Source: JAVBPT01 sp031549455 (GTDB lineage: Bacteria; Bacillota; Clostridia; Lachnospirales; JAKSVV01). Taken from it: 41,880 nt of DNA. The translations under genes and the position numbers were made by a program. The notes below the pieces were generated by a model. It saw only the letters and a list, made by a program, of their open reading frames with translations, was not told where the DNA came from and made no database searches. Numbering within the stretch: position 1 is the stretch's first letter; the number at the start of each line of letters is the position of its first letter. The DNA lies in the NCBI GenBank assembly GCA_031549455.1, contig JAVBPT010000004.1, positions 1 through 41,880 of the forward strand, in the 5' to 3' direction. Positions 15,394 to 22,303 of the stretch are shown here, piece after piece.

Positions 15394-16233
15394 TTATTTC
15401 TTATCTGTTTTTCTCTTTATAATTAATGCTCCTGATGCTTTCTTTTTATTTCGAGTCTTTAGTCCAAGTGCTGGTTTACCCCATGGTGTAACTGGTGCTG
15501 GTCTTCCTACTGGCGCCTTTCCTTCACCACCTCCATGAGGGTGATCACATGGATTCATAACAGATCCACGAACAGTTGGTCTGATGCCAAGATGAACTTT
15601 TCTACCTGCTTTACCATAGTTTATCAGTGCATTGTCTTGGTTCCCTACTTCTCCGATGGTTGCTCTACAGTTTGCAAGAATCAATCTCATTTCACCAGAT
15701 GGCATTTTCAAGGTAACATATTTTTCATCCTTTGCCATCAGTTGGGCTGAGCTTCCTGCAGTCCTTACAAGTTGGCCACCGCGTCCTGGGTTTAGTTCGA
15801 TGTTGTGAATAAGTGTTCCGATTGGCATCTCTCCCATTGCTAGGCAATTTCCAGCTCTGATTTCTGCACCTTTTCCGCTCATCAACCTTTCCCCAACCTT
15901 TAGGTTACGTGGGGCTAAAATATATCTTTTTTCTCCATCTTCATAATGCAAAAGCGCAATATTGGATGTTCTGTTTGGATCGTATTGGATGGAATCTACT
16001 TTTGCAAACACTCCGTCCTTATCTCTTTTAAAATCGATGATTCTATATTTTTGTTTATTACCGCCACCTTGATGTCTTACAGTAATCTTTCCTTGCGCGT
16101 TTCTACCTGCATTCTTGGCAAGCGGTGCAAGAAGCGATTTTTCTACTACATCAGAAGTGATTTCACTTTTGTAATTTAACATTGTCATTTGTCTTCTTGA
16201 AGGTGTGTACGGTCTAAATTTTTTAACTGCCAT
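15394..16233 (-). CDS. rplB: 50S ribosomal protein L2
   Basis: L2 is required for subunit joining and organisation of the peptidyl transferase centre. The 279 residues contain MAVKKFRPYTPSRRQMT, the first RNA-binding domain (GGGNKQKYRIIDFKRDKDG), and the conserved loop NPCDHPHGGGEGKAPVGRP near residues 222-240. It lies 17 bases after rplW. Confidence 0.99.
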   Translation of the reverse strand: MAVKKFRPYTPSRRQMTMLNYKSEITSDVVEKSLLAPLAKNAGRNAQGKITVRHQGGGNKQKYRIIDFKRDKDGVFAKVDSIQYDPNRTSNIALLHYEDGEKRYILAPRNLKVGERLMSGKGAEIRAGNCLAMGEMPIGTLIHNIELNPGRGGQLVRTAGSSAQLMAKDEKYVTLKMPSGEMRLILANCRATIGEVGNQDNALINYGKAGRKVHLGIRPTVRGSVMNPCDHPHGGGEGKAPVGRPAPVTPWGKPALGLKTRNKKKASGALIIKRKTDKK

Positions 16234-16250
16234 TTTCTATTCTCCTTCCC

Positions 16251-16655
16251 TTAATTCTTCGCAAATAGTTCGATGTCCTTGCTATCTGCAGTAAGTGTTA
16301 CGATTGCTTTTTTCTTTTCTGCGGTTTTTCCAGTGTACTTCCCTACTCTTTTTGAGCTTGGTACGATGTGCGCTGTGCGAATACTTTCCACTTTAACGCC
16401 ATCAAACATTTTTTCAACAGCCTCTTTAATTTGTCCCTTTGTTGCTTCTGTATGCACATAGAATGCGTATTTTCGAACGGTTGCAACATCTTTTATAAAT
16501 TTTCCTTTGTTGTCCTTCATTGCCCTTTGAATCGTTTTTCCATCCACAACCACTTTTTCTTTCTTATATACGGTGGTTTCCATGCTCATTTGAGACATTG
16601 ATTTTTCTGTGATAATTGGCTTTAGAATCACATCATAATACTTTATACTAGCCAT
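16251..16655 (-). CDS. rplW: 50S ribosomal protein L23 with a large insert
   Basis: L23 sits at the tunnel exit and docks trigger factor and the signal recognition particle. The start (MASIKYYDVILKPIITEKSM) and the body (KYAFYVHTEATKGQIKEAVE, KKAIVTLTADSKDIELF) are ordinary. At 134 residues it is well above the usual 95-100. The excess is an insert at about residues 26-62, rich in lysine and valine (TVYKKEKVVVDGKTIQ, NKGKFIKDVATV), placed between the first helix and the first conserved strand. The reading frame is continuous on both sides, so this is not a frameshift. The gene starts eight bases inside rplD. Confidence 0.96.
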   Translation of the reverse strand: MASIKYYDVILKPIITEKSMSQMSMETTVYKKEKVVVDGKTIQRAMKDNKGKFIKDVATVRKYAFYVHTEATKGQIKEAVEKMFDGVKVESIRTAHIVPSSKRVGKYTGKTAEKKKAIVTLTADSKDIELFAKN

Positions 16656-17280
16656 TGTACACCTCCTGTATCTTTAATACTGCTTCTTTTGTTACCACAA
16701 AAGTATCATATTTAAGGATATCGTACACATTGATTGTATTCACTCCAGCTGTTTTCACATTTTCAATGTTTCTTGCCGAAAGCATTACGTTCTTTGCTGT
16801 CTTTTCTTCTCTATCGAGTACAATCAGTGCTTTATCTATTTTTAGATTGGTTAGAATCTTGGTCATTTCTTTTGTTTTTGGCATATTTAATGTAAGTTCA
16901 TTCAGCACAATCAGCTTGTTTTCTGCAAAGCGTGAAGTTAAGGCTGATTTTAATGCGGCTCTTTTTTGCTTTTTGTTCATGGAAACTGTAAAGTCACGCA
17001 TTTTGGGAGCGAATACCACTCCACCGCCTTTCCATTGTGGTGCTCGAATGGTTCCTTGTCTTGCACGACCTGTTCCTTTTTGTCTCCAAGGTTTGCGTCC
17101 ACCACCACGAACTTCTGCTCTTGTTAGTGTCCCTTTTGTTCCCTGACGTGCATTGGAAAGTTGGGCTACAACCGCTTCGTGTAAAAGATTTTCATTTACT
17201 TCCACACCAAAGATCGCTTCATTTAATTCAATTTCTCCAACTTTTAATCCTTCTATATTGTAAACATCTGTTTTAAGCAT
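16648..17280 (-). CDS. rplD: 50S ribosomal protein L4
   Basis: L4 lines the tunnel constriction; in Escherichia coli it represses the S10 operon. The 210 residues contain the extended loop RGGGRKPWRQKGTGRARQG, followed by KGGGVVFAPKMRDF and the C-terminal globular domain. It overlaps rplW by eight bases. Whether L4 regulates the leader upstream of rpsJ here is not visible. Confidence 0.98.
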   Translation of the reverse strand: MLKTDVYNIEGLKVGEIELNEAIFGVEVNENLLHEAVVAQLSNARQGTKGTLTRAEVRGGGRKPWRQKGTGRARQGTIRAPQWKGGGVVFAPKMRDFTVSMNKKQKRAALKSALTSRFAENKLIVLNELTLNMPKTKEMTKILTNLKIDKALIVLDREEKTAKNVMLSARNIENVKTAGVNTINVYDILKYDTFVVTKEAVLKIQEVYNG

Positions 17281-17303
17281 TTTTCTTTTTTCCTCCTTCT
17301 TCC

Positions 17304-17945
17304 CTATTTCGCACTCTTAACGGTGTCTTTAATGGTTACGAGGCAATTGGTTGCGCCTGGCATGGATCCTTTGATAAGGATCAGGTTCTTTTCCGCATCC
17401 ACTCTTACCACTTCAAGGCTTTGTACCGTTACCATTTCCAGTCCCATTTGTCCTGGCATCTTTTTGCCTTTTCTTACTACCCCCGGGGTTGTTGCTGCAC
17501 CCATGGAGCCGGCATGTCTATGATATTTGGAACCGTGTGTTTCGGGTCCTCTTGAAAATCCATGTCTTTTGATACTACCTTGATATCCTTTTCCTTTTGA
17601 GATCGCGGATACATCCACGATATCTCCAGCAGCAAAGATATCTGCTTTGATTTCTGTTCCCAGTTCATAAGTGGATAGATCGTCGAGTCTGAATTCTCTT
17701 AGGTATCTTTTTGCTGTATCTTTTAATCCAGCTTTTTCAAAATGTCCTTTTTCCGCTTTGACTGTATTTTTTATCTTTTTATCACAAAATCCTACTTGGA
17801 TTGCATCATAACCATCTACTTCTTCGGTCTTTTTTTGTGTTACAACGCATGGCCCTGCAAGAAGTACTGTCACCGGAACGAGAAGTCCTGCTTCAGTAAA
17901 TACTTGTGTCATGCCTAACTTTTTAGCTAATATCGCTTTCTTCAT
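17304..17945 (-). CDS. rplC: 50S ribosomal protein L3
   Basis: L3 nucleates 50S assembly and sends a loop to the peptidyl transferase centre. The 213 residues begin MKKAILAKKLGMTQVFTE and carry GFSRGPETHGSKYHRHAGSM and KKMPGQMGLEMVTVQ, the loop with the normally methylated glutamine. It follows rpsJ by 26 bases. Confidence 0.98.
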   Translation of the reverse strand: MKKAILAKKLGMTQVFTEAGLLVPVTVLLAGPCVVTQKKTEEVDGYDAIQVGFCDKKIKNTVKAEKGHFEKAGLKDTAKRYLREFRLDDLSTYELGTEIKADIFAAGDIVDVSAISKGKGYQGSIKRHGFSRGPETHGSKYHRHAGSMGAATTPGVVRKGKKMPGQMGLEMVTVQSLEVVRVDAEKNLILIKGSMPGATNCLVTIKDTVKSAK

Positions 17946-17971
17946 TTTTTCCTCCTTCTTTGCTTACTCGT

Positions 17972-18283
17972 TTATTTCACATCTACTTTAATATCTACAC
18001 CGGCTGGTAATTCTAGATTCATTAGTGCGTCAACTGTTGCTTGACTAGGCACTAAAATATCAATAAGTCTTTTGTGTGTACGTGATTCAAATTGTTCACG
18101 TGAATCTTTGTGTTTATGAACAGATCTCAAAATTGTAACAATTTCTCTCTTGGTTGGTAGTGGCACAGGACCGCTGATCTTTGCTCCTGTCTTTTCTGCT
18201 GTTTGTACAATTTTCCTCGCGGATTGATCGATCAGTTCATGATCAAATGATTTTAGACTGATTCTAATTTTTTGGTTTGCCAT
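17972..18283 (-). CDS. rpsJ: 30S ribosomal protein S10 / NusE
   Basis: S10 is a 30S head protein and also acts as NusE in antitermination with NusB. The start is set at ATG 18283 (MANQKIRISLKSFDHELID), giving 103 residues, the family length. A longer frame from 18355 would read through the leader and is rejected. GGAGGGG lies ten bases upstream. Motifs ISGPVPLPTKREIVTIL and RTHKRLIDI are present. It is the first gene of the cluster, preceded by a long leader. Confidence 0.98.
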   Translation of the reverse strand: MANQKIRISLKSFDHELIDQSARKIVQTAEKTGAKISGPVPLPTKREIVTILRSVHKHKDSREQFESRTHKRLIDILVPSQATVDALMNLELPAGVDIKVDVK

Positions 18284-18488
18284 TAAAAAAGCCCCTCCTT
18301 TTCGTATTTTGTTTCTACGAGAGTGGCGTATGTACAACTTATCCGTGTGTATCATCTTTATAATTTAAAAATGATTTTCACTTATTTACATAATACATCG
18401 TCTCTCGCCCGTTTCTATGAACCGGCTAGCTCCGTGCGAATAACCTACATTTGTAGCAACCTCTCACATCATTGCTTTTCGTCATATG
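18284..18488 (-). promoter_or_regulatory. Long 5' leader of the S10 operon, possible structured RNA
   Basis: About 205 bases separate the predicted transcription start from the rpsJ ATG. This is long for this cluster, where most gaps are 10-30 bases. Between about 18395 and 18475 the RNA reads GUGAGAGGUUGC, a CUACA/UGUAG hairpin, ACGGAGCUAGCC and GAAACGGGCGAGAG, a GC-richer island in AT-rich sequence. Leaders of similar composition precede rpsJ in other Clostridia as far as I recall. A regulatory role, for example r-protein feedback, is an inference. No coding region or clear intrinsic terminator was seen. Confidence 0.5.
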
Positions 18489-18494
18489 CGAGGT

Positions 18495-18523
18495 ATTGTA
18501 TCACAACAAAAACCAAATTTCAA
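18495..18523 (-). promoter_or_regulatory. Main promoter of the S10-spc-alpha cluster
   Basis: On the minus strand TTGAAA and TACAAT are separated by exactly 17 bases, about 205 bases ahead of rpsJ. It is the only good sigma-A match in the region and faces away from the plus-strand genes that begin at 18658. Confidence 0.75.
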
Positions 18524-18657
18524 TAGGATTATGTAAATTTTTTTTAATTCCCGCCGATTTTTTCTGACCCGGTTCCTTGCTTTTTTAATAGAAGATAGAA
18601 TAATGGCCTGTATATCTTTTCAACAAATATTTTATCTAGGGAGTGTAGTCTCATGAA

Positions 18658-18963
18658 ATGGTTATTTGTAGCGCTTCCCTTATCGCAGTAACGTTCTCCT
18701 TCCTCGCCGGAGGACAGATTCACACCAGTGTGATCGCAACCATTTTTCTTGGCCTATATGTACTTGGCATCGTGGTTCAAAATCTGCTTATACGCAATGT
18801 GGTCTATCTGTGGTATTACGCAGAACTTCTTTTTAGAGGTATCGTCTCTAGTTGGATCGTGACCATCGCTCTGAGCATACTGAGCCTCGTACTAAAATTC
18901 TTTATAATAAAAGATTTGTATTTGACTCCCCGAGCGGGAGTCCTTTTTTATGATAAGTATTGA
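18658..18963 (+). CDS. Small hydrophobic membrane protein, possibly 5'-damaged
   Basis: A 101-codon frame encoding about three membrane helices (SLIAVTFSFLAGG, IATIFLGLYVLGIVVQNLLI, IVTIALSILSLVLKFFIIK). I do not recognise the family. The best ribosome binding site (GGGAG) lies nine bases before ATG 18653, which is in another frame and stops after 12 codons (MKWLFVALPL). Joining the two frames at the CCC near 18677 would give a continuous hydrophobic N-terminus, so a one-base frameshift is possible. The last dozen codons lie on top of a terminator hairpin. Likely real but possibly degraded. Confidence 0.5.
   Translation: MVICSASLIAVTFSFLAGGQIHTSVIATIFLGLYVLGIVVQNLLIRNVVYLWYYAELLFRGIVSSWIVTIALSILSLVLKFFIIKDLYLTPRAGVLFYDKY
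18924..18949 (+). terminator. Terminator overlapping the end of the small membrane ORF
   Basis: GACTCCC and GGGAGTC pair around a five-base loop, followed by a run of six T. The hairpin lies within the last codons of the 18658-18963 frame, before its stop codon. Confidence 0.8.
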
Positions 18964-18988
18964 CATTTTATGGGATTTATGTTATAAT
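18960..18988 (+). promoter_or_regulatory. Strong sigma-A promoter
   Basis: TTGACA and TATAAT with a 17-base spacer: full consensus. It drives the gene at 19015, with a transcript starting about 20 bases before the ATG. Confidence 0.92.
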
Positions 18989-19014
18989 ATTCTTATATTT
19001 GGAGGTTTTTAAAG

Positions 19015-19836
19015 ATGTCAAATAAGAATCACGATGAATACTATCAAGTGGTACGAAAGGGTTCTACAGGAACAAGGCATAACAGAAGAAGGCAAGGAGC
19101 TTTAGGGCTTGTTGCTGCATTTCTTTTGGGATTTGGTGCGCATGCAGCAATGGACCACCTTCAGTCCTATGATCCAAACCTGACCTCAAATGGACAAATG
19201 AAAAAGTCGATTGAATCGGTTGAGGCCTACTGGTTTAGAGACGACAGGGGCGACATTCAAACAAAATATCTGTTAAATGGTGAAAAAAAGGATTATATGA
19301 ATCCCTACTCAACCCCGGTGATCTATCGAGAGTATGAAAAAGGCATTATTCAGGTGCTCGATACGGACGGGAATATTATCGAGGTATACAACCGGAGTAA
19401 TAAAGAGGACCGAGAGATGGTGGATTTTGTTTACCGAAACTATTTGGTGGATTTAAATGAAGTATTTAGTGGTGTAGACCACAAGATTTTGGAAGATAAA
19501 AAAGGATATAAACACGTTGTGCTGAATCAGAATAGTCTGGATGGTTTAGAAGAAAGGCTTAAAACCTGTGATGAGAATGAAAGAAGAATCATTTTGAATG
19601 AGTTGGGCGATATGAATGTCTATTTTACAGACAAAGGCTTTATCCTGTGCGATGAAGCTTCTGGAACCTTATTAAAGGCTGTAGATCCCGAAAAGGATGC
19701 CTCAACAACCGACCTTGTTGGCTTCTTACAGCTCCTTGGAGAAGAAGAGGCAAGAGAAGATGGGTACAAATCCATTGTGGCTGGTTTGACGGGAGATACC
19801 TTCCTAGAAAACCAAAACGGACCCGAAGTGGAATAA
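19015..19836 (+). CDS. Unknown single-pass membrane protein
   Basis: The 273-residue protein is not recognised. The ATG has GGAGG nine bases upstream and a consensus promoter ahead. The N-terminus is basic (RHNRRRQGALG), followed by one membrane helix at about residues 28-46 (GLVAAFLLGFGAHAAM). By the charge rule the rest faces outside: a polar, acidic domain with FRDDRGDIQTKYLLNGEKKD, YEKGIIQVLDTDGNIIEVY and a C-terminal acidic end. No known catalytic motif was seen. It is a single-gene unit closed by a terminator, placed between the S10 operon and rpmH. Confidence 0.75.
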   Translation: MSNKNHDEYYQVVRKGSTGTRHNRRRQGALGLVAAFLLGFGAHAAMDHLQSYDPNLTSNGQMKKSIESVEAYWFRDDRGDIQTKYLLNGEKKDYMNPYSTPVIYREYEKGIIQVLDTDGNIIEVYNRSNKEDREMVDFVYRNYLVDLNEVFSGVDHKILEDKKGYKHVVLNQNSLDGLEERLKTCDENERRIILNELGDMNVYFTDKGFILCDEASGTLLKAVDPEKDASTTDLVGFLQLLGEEEAREDGYKSIVAGLTGDTFLENQNGPEVE

Positions 19837-19840
19837 ACTT

Positions 19841-19874
19841 AAAAAAGCCATTTCTTAAAAAGGTGGCTTTTTTT
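19841..19874 (+). terminator. Terminator after the unknown membrane protein
   Basis: AAAAGCCA and TGGCTTTT pair around a roughly 13-base loop, followed by a run of T. It starts five bases after the stop codon. Confidence 0.8.
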
Positions 19875-19906
19875 GATTGGTTTTTTGCATTTTTTTGATT
19901 TATCTC

Positions 19907-19935
19907 TTGATTTTTCAAAAGTTCTGCTGTATAAT
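19907..19935 (+). promoter_or_regulatory. Promoter of rpmH
   Basis: TTGATT and TATAAT with a 17-base spacer and a TG just before the -10 box. It lies 28 bases before the rpmH ATG. Confidence 0.8.
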
Positions 19936-19963
19936 ACATGAAGTTTACGAAAAGGAGAGAGGC

Positions 19964-20098
19964 ATGAAAAGAACCTATCAACCAAAAAAGAAACAAAGAT
20001 CAGGAGAACATGGATTCCTTAGCAGAATGGCAACAAAGGCCGGTCGCAAAGTGATCGCTGCAAGACGTACAAAAGGAAGACATAGTTTAACTGTATAA
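19964..20098 (+). CDS. rpmH: 50S ribosomal protein L34
   Basis: The 44-residue protein reads MKRTYQPKKKQRSGEHGFL and ends KGRHSLTV, the complete family length. L34 is an early-binding large-subunit protein. The ATG at 19964 has AAAGGAGAG upstream; a longer in-frame ORF from 19877 starts before the promoter and is not real. In most bacteria rpmH lies beside dnaA, but here its upstream neighbour is an unknown membrane protein. Confidence 0.98.
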   Translation: MKRTYQPKKKQRSGEHGFLSRMATKAGRKVIAARRTKGRHSLTV

Positions 20099-20136
20099 AA
20101 ATAATGGCCTTGGGCTATTTTTTTGTAGGAGAAATT

Positions 20137-20469
20137 ATGGAGAAAATTATTTCCCTAAAGAATCGAGCGTTTAGAAAAATTTATAAATATGGAAAATCTG
20201 TTGCAAATCCGCTACTAATATTGTATACTTTAAACAATACTTTTGACTACAAACGTCTAGGAATATGCTCTAGTAAGACAGTCGGAAATAGTGTTATGAG
20301 GCATCGTGCAACCAGACTTGTAAGAGAAGCATTCAGGCATGTCGAAGGAAAGATAAAACCTTCTTTTGATCTTGTCTTGATTACGCGGAAACCGATTTTG
20401 GAGAAAAAAGAGATGGAAGTGGAAGAGGCCCTGATCGATTTGTTAAAGAAAGCAGGGATTTACATATGA
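20137..20469 (+). CDS. rnpA: Ribonuclease P protein component
   Basis: Protein subunit of RNase P, which matures the 5' end of tRNA. The start is ATG 20137 with AGGAG five bases upstream (110 residues); a frame from 20104 is too early. The family signature appears as GNSVMRHRATRLVREAFR near residues 50-67, with the N-terminal LKNRAFRKIYKYGKS. It follows rpmH by 38 bases and overlaps yidD by four bases. Confidence 0.96.
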   Translation: MEKIISLKNRAFRKIYKYGKSVANPLLILYTLNNTFDYKRLGICSSKTVGNSVMRHRATRLVREAFRHVEGKIKPSFDLVLITRKPILEKKEMEVEEALIDLLKKAGIYI

Positions 20470-20684
20470 AAGCCATTCTTTTGGCATTGATCGATCTCTA
20501 TCGCCTCATCAAGAGATCCGTATTTAGAAACCATTTTGGAACCTGTAAGTTTAACCCCACCTGCTCCGCTTATGCCCATGAGGCAATTTGTAAATATGGA
20601 GCACTTCGAGGTACTTACTTGGCTATAAAAAGAATTTTAAGATGTAACCCCTTTAGCAGAGGGGGCTATGATCCTTTAAAATAA
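20466..20684 (+). CDS. yidD: Membrane protein insertion efficiency factor YidD
   Basis: YidD is a small, basic, membrane-associated protein that supports insertion by YidC. The 72 residues show FGTCKFNPTCSAYAHEAI (the three-cysteine region), KYGALRGTYLAIKRILRCNP and the end GGYDPLK, all diagnostic. The ATG overlaps the rnpA stop, implying coupling, and yidC follows by 11 bases. Confidence 0.97.
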   Translation: MKAILLALIDLYRLIKRSVFRNHFGTCKFNPTCSAYAHEAICKYGALRGTYLAIKRILRCNPFSRGGYDPLK

Positions 20685-20695
20685 GGAGTGTGTAT

Positions 20696-21628
20696 ATGTT
20701 TTTACTGACAACAACCAAACCAAGCTTTTTAGCGGTGGCTTTTGGATATGTATTTAATGAAATTTTTGATTGGCTCTATCACCTATCACCCGTGGGGTCT
20801 TTGGGTCTAGCCATTATTGTTTTTACAATTATTGTGCGCATTGCACTACTTCCTTTGTCTTATAAACAACAGGTTTCTACGCAAAAGACCCAAAAAATGC
20901 AACCCGAGTTAAAGAAGATTCAAGATAAATATAAAGATAAAAAAGACTTAGATAGTCAACAAGCAATGGCTCAAGAAATGAATGCGCTCTACGCGAAGCA
21001 TGGTGCAAACCCGATTGGCGGATGCATTACCGCGCTCGTTCAATTTCCAATCATCATTGCTCTTTTTGCAGTACTCAAAACGCCTTATCTTTACATCGCA
21101 AAGCTCAAAACCATTTATGACAGTCTAACCATTAAAGTTCTTGAACTCAGCAACTATCAAGAGATTCTGACGGAGTTGGCCAAAATCAAAAAGTATAAGC
21201 CAGATATTAATCTAACTGAAAACATTCCTGGCCTTTTAACCAATCTTACCAAAACGGATTGGAACACTCACTTTTCGACTCTTGTCAATGGCCCTGCTCA
21301 AAATCTTTTGATTGAAAAAAACAATATTGAAACCTTTTGTGGGATTAACCTTATTAACCCACCGGTTTTGATGAGCATTAGTATTATCATCCCGATTCTG
21401 ACTGTACTCACGACCTATATCTCTATTAAAATGACTTCAAAGGCAAACAGGGAGATGGATGAACAAACAGCCAAGATGATGCAATCTATGAACAGCATGA
21501 CCAATTTTATGCTTGTCCTCATCTTCTTCTCAGCCCTCAATTTCCCGTCAGGACTTGGCCTTTATTGGGCGCTTGGTAGCATCATACAAATTGGGCAACA
21601 ACTACTCTTTAGAAAGATTATCAAATAA
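20696..21628 (+). CDS. yidC: Membrane protein insertase YidC/SpoIIIJ
   Basis: Inserts membrane proteins alone or with SecYEG. The ATG at 20696 has AAGGAG seven bases upstream (310 residues); an in-frame GTG at 20690 is too close. Helix 1 of the core carries the conserved arginine in FTIIVRIALLPLSYKQQ, followed by the charged hairpin QPELKKIQDKYKDKKD, then further helices to the C-terminus. The periplasmic-side loop of about 90 residues between helices 2 and 3 (around 135-225) is longer than in Bacillus SpoIIIJ. No lipoprotein signal is present. Confidence 0.96.
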   Translation: MFLLTTTKPSFLAVAFGYVFNEIFDWLYHLSPVGSLGLAIIVFTIIVRIALLPLSYKQQVSTQKTQKMQPELKKIQDKYKDKKDLDSQQAMAQEMNALYAKHGANPIGGCITALVQFPIIIALFAVLKTPYLYIAKLKTIYDSLTIKVLELSNYQEILTELAKIKKYKPDINLTENIPGLLTNLTKTDWNTHFSTLVNGPAQNLLIEKNNIETFCGINLINPPVLMSISIIIPILTVLTTYISIKMTSKANREMDEQTAKMMQSMNSMTNFMLVLIFFSALNFPSGLGLYWALGSIIQIGQQLLFRKIIK

Positions 21629-21682
21629 CAGACCTCGTCTGCTATTTTAATATATTTATTTTTTCATATAGGGGGAATCGCC

Positions 21683-22303
21683 ATGAATTTTATTCAAAAA
21701 GAAGGAAAAACAGTTGACCAGGCTATAGAACATGCATGCAAAGAACTACAGATTACGAAGGAAAATGCCTTTGTAAAAATCATTGACGAAGGTGTTCGGG
21801 GTATTCTTGGTATTGGTGGAAAGCCAGCCATTGTACAAGTTTCAGAGAAATTCAATATTGAAACAAGCGCCGAGCCTTTCTTAAAAGAATTCGTTAAAAA
21901 AATCGGCCTCACCGTGGACTATTACGTATCCAATCCAGAGGGAAATCGGATTGAAGTGAGTTTTATTGGGAGTGATGTAAAATACTTAATCGGCACAAGG
22001 GGTGCTACCCTAAATGCAATTCAAGAATTTTTAAACCTTGCATTTAATAAAATTTCAGGATACCGCCTGAACGTTCAGGTGGATATTTCCGGATACCGTG
22101 AAAAAAGACAAGAAACCTTAGAGGCGCTTGCCGCATCGGTGTCTAAGAAAGTGCTGGAATCCAGAAAGCCATACAACCTGAATGCCATGTCTTCGTTTGA
22201 GAGAAAGGTGATACACAACGCCTTACAAGGTATAGAACACATCGAAACCACAAGTGTGGGGAATGAACCAAATCGATACGTGGTGGTTAAATATGTTGAC
22301 TAG
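21683..22303 (+). CDS. jag: Jag/KhpB RNA-binding protein
   Basis: Partner of KhpA, with roles in cell-wall growth and RNA binding in Gram-positive bacteria. Three domains are visible in 206 residues: a Jag-N domain (1-50, GKTVDQAIEHACKELQI), a KH-II domain (about 75-150, LIGTRGATLNAIQEFLNLAF with GTRG as GxxG) and an R3H domain (about 150-206, RETLEA-like region then SSFERKVIHNALQGI). It follows yidC by 54 bases and overlaps mnmE by 11 bases. Confidence 0.95.
   Translation: MNFIQKEGKTVDQAIEHACKELQITKENAFVKIIDEGVRGILGIGGKPAIVQVSEKFNIETSAEPFLKEFVKKIGLTVDYYVSNPEGNRIEVSFIGSDVKYLIGTRGATLNAIQEFLNLAFNKISGYRLNVQVDISGYREKRQETLEALAASVSKKVLESRKPYNLNAMSSFERKVIHNALQGIEHIETTSVGNEPNRYVVVKYVD

Noticed and set aside
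18284..18355. 24-residue N-terminal extension of S10
   Set aside because: It is not conserved in the family, and the GGAGGGG site directly precedes ATG 18283.
19877..19963. N-terminal extension of rpmH
   Set aside because: It begins before the rpmH promoter and L34 is complete from ATG 19964.
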